The notes below the pieces were generated by a model. The model had not been told where the DNA came from. It did not search any database and saw only the letters and a list, made by a program, of their open reading frames with translations. The position numbers and the translations under genes are program-made. Of a DNA stretch of 64,000 bases, positions 47,801-59,800 are shown in pieces. This DNA comes from Escallonia rubra (lineage: Eukaryota > Streptophyta > Magnoliopsida > Escalloniales > Escalloniaceae): positions 245,458 through 309,457 of the forward strand of contig JAVXUO010002352.1 in assembly GCA_033065855.1 (NCBI GenBank). Direction: 5' to 3'. Positions within the stretch are counted from its first letter, which is position 1. Each line of letters opens with the position of its first letter.

Positions 47801-50800
47801 AATGGAACAGAGGGAGAAATCATATGTCGGTGGGCCAGAATGCTATGATAGTGGGTGCATACCACAACTGTCTGCGGTGGAGCTAGAAATTATCTATATA
47901 GGGGGCCACCATGTACTAACGAATGTCCAACAGAAGTTTAAATTAGCATAGCGATTGCCGATGAAAATAAAAACACATTTTTCAATGCATTTACATAAAA
48001 AACATTCTCAAAGAAAAGGTTCAAAGTGCAAATGGAACAAGTACTTCAAAATCTAGAATAATTTTATCTTCTCATCAAAGAAAACAAGAAATCAGTTACT
48101 GTCACATTATTCCCTTCATTGGCATTCCTTTACAAACTTTTCATGTGAAAGTCTTTGTTGAAACAGAAGGAGATGCTAATAAAATGCATTTTTACAGAGT
48201 CCGTTACAACAGGCGTGTAGCATTTTGCGGTCACTTCAATTAAGCATAAAAGCATATGGGTAACCAAATACTGATTGTGGTCAGTTGACTCCAAATTGCA
48301 TCTTGGCACACCAGTCTTACGGTACTAGGAAACTGGATATGCATGCTCAAAAGCCAAGGTTCATGAAATAAGAGACTATAAATGATTATCGAGTGTTAAC
48401 TGTCATATGCATGACACCCTCATTGGGCCTGATATAAAACTAGCGTCAAAAATATATACCAGGCCCAAGGCCCTCCTTTATCGATCCCTGCAGCCGACAG
48501 TGACAGTTCCAGGATCTTTATTGCTGCATTTTATGTAACTCTATGGTTAGATCCTAAACTTACTAGAACTGGTGCTAAAAATGGATGATAGGGAGGAGTT
48601 CTAAATTGAGCGTAGTGGTTAGCGTCCTGTTTCGAGTGGTTAGTAGTGGAATTGTGCCTAAGCCTCAATGTTTAGGTTGCAGACATGTATTTGCAGACAC
48701 TTTGCTGTTAGACGACATTCAAGCTTTTGCTGAGGGGAAGGATAGTAAACATGCTGATTGAGTTTCTTGCTTCATAGTTGTTCGTTTAACTTTGGGAATT
48801 AGGAATCTTTGGTTGGGGAAGTCTTTCTTGGTCTCACAGTAGTTGGGGATACTACTCACAAATTCTAACATGAAGTTCATTCCTTTCTGCATGTCTTGTT
48901 TATTCTTGGGTGGGTGTTGCTTTTTTTACCCTCTTTATGGACTATCTGTCAAAGCATTTGCGCAAGAAGTATCCGTTGAAAAGAGAATTACGATGCTAAA
49001 CGTGGTTGTATACCCGATTCACGATTTTGAAACTTGAATCAGGGGCACGTACAATTGATCTACCAACTTGCCAAAGTTATTGTTTCTTTTCAAGATTTGT
49101 TGGCTTTGGTTATCTAGTGTTATTGGTCAGAAGATGAGGGAGATTCTTGAGACACAGTTTGGCAAGGAGGGAATTGTGGTGGCTTGGAGGATGCGTTTCT
49201 TTCATCATTGTTGGTCATGATCACTTGTTTTCTTTGAATTGTTATTTGAGTATGCTTTGGTGCCTTCAAGAGATGTCTTAAGGCAGGTCTTGTGGGTTTG
49301 ATCCATAGTAACGGGGAGTCCCTTCTGTTTCAGGGATTTTAGACTGATTAGATTAGTGGAAAGCATTTCTGAATTTCTCTCTGAGGTGTTGTCTAGCTGT
49401 TTTTAAAGGTGATTGTAGATGTGACTTTTGTGAGCTTCGAAAGGCTTTGGGGAGGCAGACATCCAATATGTCTTTTTAATAGAATGCATGGGTTGATTTT
49501 ATTGTCACAGACCTTATGAGTTAAGTGCATAGTGACAAGGCGTATGGTCATGTTCCTGTTGGTGACAGTGGACATTGGGAGCTAGTGGAGTGGTCGGATG
49601 GATTATATGGTTCTCTGACTGCTTTTTCCCTCCTTTGAGGGGTTGCTCTGAAGAAAATTCCCATCTTTCGTATTGTCTCCGCGGGGGGCGGAGGGAGAAA
49701 GGGGGGGAGGGGGAGGTTCGTGTTCAATTAAGGGGATGGTGCAGAAATAGCAGTGGCTTGGGCCTCATCTTATTTGCTGTTGCCATGAACTTGTTCTGTT
49801 AGGAGCGCTGGCTGGTGCCCGCACCGTTATTTAAAAAAAATCTGATAATTATCTTATTTTCTAATAAATTGAACTGTTAATTAACTCTTCAGTGACTTGC
49901 CGCTTTAATATCAGAACTCTTGAAAAAGTCCTTGATCAATGAAAACCCACATGCATGATGTTTATCTCCTATGACAGTCGCCTCTTTGTTCTTAAAACTT
50001 CACCTTGGCTTCCCTCTTCTTTTTGTCCAAAATTGAGTTCTCTCTATTCTTGTTATCATCTTCTGCATTTTTACTTCTTGGTCTCACCCTCTCTCTTCCT
50101 GCCGTCCTCCTTCTCTTCCTCTAGAGATAGAAAATGATAAAACACTTTCCTAACTTGTATAGTTTCTTTGGTCCTGAATTTTTGTCGATTAGGCTTTTTG
50201 TAAATTAGGTGCCTTATTATTTTCAGTTTCGAATATTTCTATTTTGCCGAAGGGAAAGGAGAAATCCTATTTTTTGCTTAGTTCTTTAATTACCTTTTGC
50301 ATTTTCACTTGTTAATTTTTGGTTTGAGTTGGATACTATCAAGGGAATGCCAAAAATATTCTTACTATGTTGCCAAATACACTCTTTAGGACTCTGTTTC
50401 TCTTAAAGTTTGTCATATCCGCTATTTTTGGCATGATTGTAGCGGCTTATAATTTCATAAGATAGCAAAATCTCTGCCCCTACAGGCAACGAGTCCTGGT
50501 TCCGCCACTGCTATGATGCGGATGAATCTCAGGGAGTCGGTGCTTTTAAGTTATCTGGTATGCTTGAGTTTAAAGGCAATCAGAAAGAGTGAGATCATTG
50601 CAATGGGAGCTGTTCTGCCGAATTTGGCCTGAGTCCTTAGGGTGTTTGGTGGAGAGCTTGCCTCTGACTTTTGTCTTCCCTTGGGTGCTTAAATGGAGAA
50701 GGCTCGTGCGAGGAAAGGATTTTAGCACGATGGCAAGTACTTGTCAAAGGAATCGGCTTACTCCTATCAGAATTAGTCTAAACTTAATTTATGTCTCCTT

Positions 50801-53800
50801 TGCGGCGATCCCAGTCTCAACATTGTTGGGCCAAATCTTCTTGAAAAATGGATTTGGAGGTTAATGATAGAGCAAAATTTGAGTGTGGTTGGCAAGTTCA
50901 GGTAGGGTGATGGGTTTTTGTTCTCTAGCATGTCCGTTAGTAGGGATGGGTGAGCTTTGAGGAGCATATTCAAGTTTGGCTGGACTCTTGGTGTGGAGCG
51001 GAGGAGGAGCTCCATAAGGAATTCCCATCTTTGTTATCAGTAAGGAGGCTATGGACGCAATTATCTTCTCGTATTTCTCTGATGGTCCTACTTATGTTCC
51101 AATTTACGGAATAAGGCCTTTTGATGGGGAGTTCGTGTGGCCTTAACACTCTTATATCCAATCTGATGAGACATGTTTTCTCAACACCGACTCAAGTAGC
51201 AGATATGTTCGACCGGGGGGGGGGGGGGGGGTAATGCAGAGTCTATGGTATGGAGGACAAGGTTCTACGGAGGGGTGATTTAAGGTACAACTTTTTGATC
51301 ATCTTACTACTCTCTCTAGTCTGCCCCTTTTATCGTGTAGGTCCTTCTCTTCACAAGTGGCTAGAAATGTGGTGTTATCTGGTCACGATAAAAAGATAAA
51401 GAAGGAACATCAGTCGCATACATCTTAGTAGGAAGATGCTCTGTTGGTGGTAGATTTTCTGAGGAGCTCATTGCTTCTAGGAAATGGAGGCCGAGTTGGA
51501 ACTTGAGATATGTTTTCTTCTTGCTTGTTCAGGTGCAATCCGAGAAAGCGAAACAGGTCAATTTTGAGGGTTATGAATCATAGTCCGGAAAAAAAAACTA
51601 GGCTCTGTTTTGTCTATTTACATATTGGGGCTGTAGAGGTTATTGATGATTTTGATGAACCCTATTGTTGTGGATAGTTAGCTGATAGTGTGTGCTGTTG
51701 TGGAGCATTAAAAATTACACGTAATAGGCTTTTTTTATCAAATAGTAAACATGCGTGGCTTAAACAATATTATTGTCGGTCCCAGGTTTAATCTTCTTTC
51801 CCTTCCCTCTCTCCTCCTGCTGCTGTACATTGACTGGCCACTGCCAATCCACCTACTCACCAACCCCCATCACCACCCTTATCTGTAACCACGGAAAACA
51901 CATTGAACCCAACCACGAAAGCAAGAAATTATGGTTATCGTAATAAATGCATGTCTAACATATGCGCATCTCCACAATCTAGATGCTGCTGCTCTCAGCC
52001 CCTCTTAATCTTAAATTTCATCTCTAGTATCTGAGTTAGGTAACCTTTACGTGAAGTTGGGCAAGTGAATTCAGTATGTAATGGGGAGAAGAGAAAACTA
52101 CCTTTTGAGCTTCAACGCATGGCTCATCTGCTTGTGAAACATCTTGGACTTTAGTTGAGGGGAATCGAGCAATCTCTTTCTGCGCAATGACCACTGGACT
52201 GTTGTGTGTTTTGGCTGGTCGCATATAGATAATTAATTTAATTGTGTACAACATTTACATGAATTCTTCTCACATTCTCTGATGAAGTACATACATGATA
52301 GTTGGCTATATCTCGGAAAGAAGCATTTATATGTCTGTCTACGTGGGCATCTCGTGACGCGTCTATATTGAGTGTCAATAACAGACGCTCTCGCTTGGCA
52401 CATGTGCTATGCAATTGTATTTGGATCAGACTTCTGCCTAGTATGAAAATTACTTGTAGATTGGGCAATTGTCACTGCTTATGGATCCAAACCTGGGTGA
52501 TCTATCCATGACCACGATGAAGCTTGGGTGAAACTAAGGGATGTTCAAACCGACTGATGTCGAAGAATCAGCAGATCAGTTGTGGTTAGTGGTGAAATGC
52601 CACTCAAACCCAGAGCTAGCTGGTTCTCCCTGAAATGTGTTCAGGCGCAGCAGTTGACTGGACATCTAGGGGTAAAGCACTGTTCGGTGCGGGCCGCGAG
52701 AGTTGTACGAAATCGTGGCAAACTCTGAATACTAGATATGACCTCAAAATAACAGGGGTCAAGGTCGGCCAGTGAGACGATGGGGGATAAGCTTCATCGT
52801 CGAGAGGGAAACAGCCCGGATCACCAGCTATTTTGACGGGTGCAGCTGCTGTACAGCGTTCGAGATTGGCTTAGTTATAAGGAATGACGGAGTCAGTTTA
52901 TCCTTTTCCCAACAAATCAAGGCCTTGCTCTAGCTTCTTTAGGGGTTATTACTTCCTTGGTAGCTCAGCCTGGCACTCGAACATTGGCTCGAGGCATTTT
53001 AAGGTCCATGGAATTTATCATCAACTTGATGCATTAACTCCGTAAAAGTAAAAGATTATATGCAGCTGCAACAGGATTAGCTTACTACTTAAACCCAATA
53101 AGTGTTTCATATCCCCAATCAGATATTGTGGTGGACTCTATTAGGGTATTTTTGAGTCTCTTAAGGATGCCGTAAGGGTTCTTATAACAGGTCTGTCCTT
53201 GTGCTGATAGACCCACTCCATTCCCGGCTGGACAAGGGACTAGTTTCTTGAACCCTCAAAATTTCTAAAGTCGGCGGATTTTCCTTAGCAGCATATCGTA
53301 AAAATATAACTCAAAAAACTCATCATGACAAGTTATAAGGTACAAAAATCCTGATAAGTTTAACTTTCCTGGACCGATTTTTAAAGGCGAATTGGAACAG
53401 AGTATCTTTCTCAATTCTCTTGAGGATTTTGATAATAGCCAAACTACAGAAAGCCAACACTTGCTGCCTATTTTACATCCCTCCAATGCGTCCTTCCTAG
53501 TAGTTCCCTTTAAAGTCCATATACAAGACCAAGAGTGCTTAATGGATATGTCACTATATTCCAGTGTTTGGCATCTTCTAGGAAAACTTTCAACTGCAAC
53601 GTCCACAATCTCTCACTTGCTACTGTTACAAACTGGAGGAAAAATAAGATGCTGGAGCAAAAGAGTCCTCAGAATGGTGAAAAGGTGGATTGTTGTGTCT
53701 GTGGGAAGGGTATACTTATAATGTATACAACAGGGAATCATCCATTTAAATACATTAAGCAAGAAGATCATTTTTTTTATTTGAGTGGGTGTGGGCTTTA

Positions 53801-56800
53801 TCTTTATTTTTTCATTGCATGACCTATCGATGATTGCCATGCCTTGGTTTACTATACCATGTTGTGGCTGAAAAGATTGTGCTTTTACTCATTCATGCTT
53901 ATTTTTACAAAACTATAGTATCATCTTTTCTGCAGTCTCCCCGGGGAATGCAATATCACATTTGTTTGATTATAACCTTCTTTTCATCATCATAATATAT
54001 GCCCGTCTCAAAAGTTGGGGTAAGCTACAGGATCCCTTTCTTCCATTCCTCCTATTAAAACAAGTGTTCTCGGACAAACTCCTGGCGATCAAGTCTTTTC
54101 TCACTAAATCATTTCGTCTTAGGGTGGCATCTTAAGGCCTGCATTTGATATAACAAAACCATCTAAAAAATGTTCCCTTATATTTTCTTCGATTCGCATT
54201 GGGTGCGGATGTCTTCATTTTTTACTGTATCCCTCTTTGTGTGGCCGCACAAACACCTAACCATGTGCATTTCAGCTACACTCAAGGTGAGTGTATGGTG
54301 TTTCTTAGCTGCCCAACATTTATTAACGATATAACATTGCTCGTCTCGCTGCCTTTCGGTCAAAATTTCCATCTAAGACCCCAGAAGAAGCAGACCTCCA
54401 CTTTAGCAAACATGCTCTTATCCTGGTGGGCAACATCCTCGCCAATTGCTCTCTTCTTCTGAATTATTGATCAAAGATACCTAAAGTTATCTTTGCTAAG
54501 TTTCTGTTGTCCATCCGTATTTACTTATTAGAATTGCATTACACTAAGTTTAAATCTGCTCCTACTATAATCAATAATGTTGAAGGTATATCATCCGCAC
54601 AAAACATGCCCCATGTGTTCTCATCCTGAATATTCTTCTTAGCTCATCCATCAACATGGTAAAAAGTAGTCTTAAAGCTGAATTTTGGTGAAGTCCAACT
54701 TTAATATTCTCTAGTCATCTTATCGTTGTTCTCACACTAGTAGTCACTTGGTCTTACATAGCCTTAATCTCATCCGCTTATTGGGTAGGCACTCCTTTCT
54801 TCTAAAGAGTCCACTACATACCTTTCCTCGGTACCTTATAATATGCTTTTTCCAAACCTATGAAGATCCATTTCTTGGGCATTCTTAAAAGTTTAAATCT
54901 TGTATAAAGCTTAGTTAACAAATCTATGCCCACATTGCCAAAGCATCTTTAAACCTCAATAGGTAGCCTTTGCGACATAGTAAGTTTATTTATAATCTGT
55001 ATGCATAGCTCCTTCAAAATCTGCTTACTTTTCATTTGGTTTCCTAGCTTGGTCAAAATCTGCATTTTACCGCTTATAATGCCTTTATCCTCTGTGCTGA
55101 TCGGCTCCAAACTACAAGTATTACACCCCCCCCCCCCCAAAAAAAAAAAAAAAAAACACCACAGTTTTGCTTTTATTTGACCCTTGCTACGGCATTGCAC
55201 AAAGCTTTTACGGCTTGGTATTTTTGCCATCTGGATTTGTGCATTGTACATACATATATATGTATACATGTGTGTGCGTGTGTAGATATATGTATATATT
55301 TGTATGTACATTTATATATACATACATATACACTTATAAGAATATAAACACATGTTGTTTGGCACATGAGATTGCTCTAGATGATTGTGGCGCTGCGAGT
55401 GCTTTGCAGAGGAACTCTTATTTTCGTGCTTTGCAATAAACGAGTTGCCTTTACCACTTCTATGCATATTTTACATGTTTTTGGAGTTTCCTATAAATTC
55501 GACTTAAATAGAATGTGAAATTTTTTGGTAATCCGGATGCTGAACCATTAGCTCTTGTTCACCAGGCAAGCAAAGGATGTTGTAAAAGGCATAAAAAAGC
55601 GTATTGGGAGTAAGAATCCGAAAGTCCAGCTTCTAGCATTAACAGTAAGTTGCAGACGTAATAAAGTACTCCTACTGATTACAATTTCGTGGTTTTATTT
55701 GCCTTTCCAAACCCCTTATATACATCTGGCAAGTTGACTTCATAGTTAATTTAAGTCTTAACCTTAGTGGAGCCTCCTTTTCACCAAGGATTCTGCCTAA
55801 GAATCTCTCATCGGGACTGCATCTCGCACCGCACCCTCTTGTGCGCTGGTTTCCCTCCAGTTTGGTGCAAACAAGGCTGAATATAGTCGCCTATTGTCTA
55901 GAGAGAAAATATATGTTGGCTCAATTTTGTTTCGGTTTGCAATTGTTCTGGGTTATCTTTTTATTGCATGGAAGTTACTTGTTCCAGAGTTTAACCAGCT
56001 AGCATGTTTCAGAAAGAAAATAGATCTTCAAGAAACAGAGAAGGTGAAAAATGAAAGAGGGAGAATGGTGGGGTGGGGAGGGGTGGGTTGGGTTGGGGGG
56101 AATGCAACAAGATATTGGATATATGTTCTAAAGGTGTTGCTTTTCTTTGGACACGATGATTATTGAAAGTAAAGTAAACAGGTTTTTCATTTGCTAGTGG
56201 AATTTATCTTCTTGAATTGCAGTCTTCTAACGAATACCTTCGTCAACATGTCCTCTTGGCCTCCCCCCACCCCCCCCCCTCCTGCAACCTGGCCCCAACA
56301 AAATGCACAAAGTGACCATAGTCAGCTGTGATCTTTGACTCTAGATTCTCATTCTTCTTGTTTTTGGTTCTACTTGTTTTTTTCCTCCGGTCGCCATTGA
56401 AAAAGTTCTAGGCTCTATTCTTTATTTCACCAATTGGATTTGATAGCAATGGGAACAAACCTTGATTAATCTGTTTGCCATGTTCTAGCTTTTGGAAACA
56501 ATAGTGAAAAATTGTGGGGACATTGTCCATATGCATGTGGCTGAGAAGGGTGTGCTTCATGAGATGGTGAGAATAGTGAAGAAAAAGGTTAGAAAATATT
56601 TAAACATTTAGTTGCTGCACTCTTCTATGCATCTCTAATCGGAAACGTGTCGTGATATGCTTTCATTTTGCTCTATTGTAGCCTGATTTCCATGTGAAAG
56701 AGAAGATATTAATCCTAATAGATACTTGGCAAGAAGTTTTTGGGGGTGCTAGGGCAAGATTTCCACAATACTTTGCGGCATACCAGGAGTTGTTGGTAAG

Positions 56801-59800
56801 TTCTGTAATGCTGTTCATCTTGAGTTTATTTTTTTTTCGGTGTCAGATTAGGAGAAATGAAGGAATTAATTGCCTTATGTGCTTATCTCTTTCGATGTAT
56901 ATATCTCTTGTTCCCACCTTTGTCATTTTGTTGCTTAGATGTTATTTGTTTATGTTGTTCTGTTTTCCATAGTAAGGTCATTTTTGCTAAGTTCATTGCC
57001 TCCTATTTACTTGTGTCAGCGAATGGGGGCAGTATTCCCTCAAAGGAACGAGAGTTCTGCACCTGTTTTTACACCCCCACAGACACATCCTTTGACATCT
57101 CTTCCACCAAATCTGCGTAATCAAGAATATGGGCAAGAGGCAGCTGAGTCTTCTGCAGAGGCTGAGTTTCCAACCTTGAGGTTTATCATTCAGCTCTTGC
57201 TTGGTTTTGTTTCTGATTTAATGCGTGTGGTTTTTGTTTCTAGTCACATTGGACTATTCGAGAGTTAAAAGTTAGGCATGTATTTATGATCTGGGAATTA
57301 TGAAACCATTAGATTATAGACGTGGGAATTTTCTGTGTAGCCTTCCAAGATATGTGCTTATATGCAGTAATTTTGCATCTTTGCTAAGTGTGGTACATTT
57401 ACATATGCGTTAATAACTAAGAAGCACGGACTCGGGTGTGGGTGCGGATACGACACGGGTGCGGATACGCGGATATGGCATTTTTGAAAATTTTAGGATA
57501 CGGGTGCGGCGGGGATACGGCATATTTTATAAGTATTTTTTTAATTATATATACTTAGTATTTAATTTTTAAACAATTTAAATCTTAATAATCATAATAT
57601 ATTTGTGAAAATATATTAACATTCCAACCAAAGTAGTGATTTTTGAAGTTTAATGGGTTCTTTTGTAAATTTTAAAGCTTTCAACCAAATTAGCTAAGTT
57701 TAATGGGTTGTTCTATAAATATTAAAATTGTAAAACTGAACATAATAAAGCTTTTATGTGGTATCACTTCTATTTCTATGAAATGGTTTATGTAATAACT
57801 TAACATTGGGGTCCTTACATAATATAACAAAACTAATGTCCTTAAATAATATGTAAATAATATAACATGACAAGTCAAAAGTCAGAAGAAGAGAAGAAGA
57901 CACATAGACGCAGTACACCGACTCTCTGGAAGCAGGCGCACGGCGCTCGCCGCAGTGGGTCGCCGGGACTCGGCGCACGGGGACGCCGCAGTGGGTCGCC
58001 GGTAAGTCCCCTCCTCCTTCTCCTTCTCCTTCTTCTTCTTCTCTTCAGTCTCTTCTTCTTCTTCTTTCCGGTAGCCTCCGATTTCCGGAGCCGCCGGAGT
58101 TCCCCGATGGTCGCCGGTGGTGACAGATCTGAGCCGATCCGCACCCAGGATTTAAGAAATAAAAAAAATAGTGGACACGCACCTGAGGCGCACCCGAGGC
58201 GCACCCGCACCTGACGCGTATCCGGTGCCGGTGCTTCACCCTAAGTGCCGCACCGGTGCTTCATAGGTTAATAACATATAGTTTACTCCTATCCGAACGG
58301 GCAGTTCAGCAGAGCCATATGACTAATTAATACTAGTTCCAACTGCTTTCAATTTCATGATTTTCTTAATAAATGGTGTGTGATGCAACACTTTTGTTTG
58401 GCCAACTAGTGCTTAAAAGTGGGAAATGATAGTAGTACCTGCTTAGTATTCGCAGCGAACAATTAATGATGAACTCTAAAACATGGACAAGAGGAGAGGA
58501 GAGTAATAGACAATTTTCTTGATCCTCAATTGATCTGCTTAAAACAATGAGAATTTGCAAGATTTTTTGAGTATCCGCGGTTCTAAATCACGTCTAAAAG
58601 CAATTGATGCGAGAAAAGACTCTTGAATGTGCTGTGGTCTGTTGTGGTTCAATTTTGAATGCAAAGTTTGTTGGCTTCATGTTGCTATTGTTTCTAATTA
58701 GCAATGTTATGTCTTTAGCTTATCAGAAATTCAGAATGCACGTGGCATTATGGATGTCCTTACAGAAATGCTGAGTGCTATAGATCCAGAGAACAAAGAG
58801 GTAATTTTCCTTTTGTACGTCCATGCAAAGCGCACAGGGGGTGGTGGGTTGTTGTTGTGGGGGGGGGGGGGGGGGGGGTTTGAACAAAGTGGCACTTTTT
58901 TCCCTTCACAGAGGGGGAGTCTCCTTTATATCAAGCCTTTGTTGCAGTATGATACTCGCGTAACGGACACTGCATAAAGTAGTAGTATATGACTCTATTA
59001 GTTCACCAATACGACATGCATACAAGGATTGGTGTGGCCTTGGTTTTACGCAAACTCAGCAAGCGCTACTTCCTGATGTCTCCTCTTATTCTCTGTTCGA
59101 ATAAAATTATGCACCATAGTAGAAAATGTTTACCAGTTTGTATGTTGGATGGCAGGGGCTTAGGCAGGAGGTTATTGTTGACTTGGTGGAACAGTGTCGC
59201 ACATACAAGCAAAGAGTGGTACACCTTGTTAACTCGACTTCGTAAGGCCTTGTGTACTTTTTGCTTTCAGTTCTTCTTTTTTGTGGATGAGAAAGACGAA
59301 CAAATAGAAGAGAGTATAATCAATGAAAACCACTTAGAATGCCTTTAAATCTATGTTACATGGACTCCGTACGAGTGTCCGAGTCGGATACGTGTCCAAG
59401 TGTCGGACTCGTCTATTTTTCAAAATCCAAGACACGGGGACACGGCAAAATATTCCCACCTATTCTTGTTTCTTAGTTATTCCGTAGTTTACATACTGTT
59501 TTAATTGAGAACTAAAATCATCTCAAAGCAATAACAAACTTGAAGAAACACTATACCATAGTGTCCCTAGTGGCATAACCTGCGGGATGTGTCGGACACG
59601 TATCCCATACCCATGTCCAAGTGTCGAGTGTCCAACACGGGTTCTTCACGCATTTTGAAGAGTCCATGTAACATAGCTTTCAATCAAGTTCTCTGCACTG
59701 TATTAACGATTAAAAAAACTCTTTGGTTGGCATTGATTAACGTTCGTCAGCGTGCTTTCTCGAATTCGTATACACATTCGTTTATTACGCTCTGATCTGG

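Larger units (their letters stand above)
47606..51700 (+). repeat. Tandem unit C in intron 1, interrupted
   Basis: Third copy. It starts at a MITE and 'gtgggtgcataccacaactg' (compare 45485). It contains landmarks at 48550, 48868, 49058, 50400, 50513, 50813, 51035 and 51473. Breaks are a hAT-like insertion (47873-48493) and about 1.2 kb of unrelated sequence (49200-50380). The exon 1 counterpart is absent. Confidence 0.65.

Noticed and set aside
52508..52830. A functional 23S rRNA gene
   Set aside because: Only an internal segment of the plastid gene is present, with breaks on both sides, inside a nuclear intron.
57875..58214. Two overlapping frames above 110 residues, Arg-rich or Leu/Phe-rich
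   Set aside because: Both arise from a (CTT)n tract inside a non-autonomous hAT.
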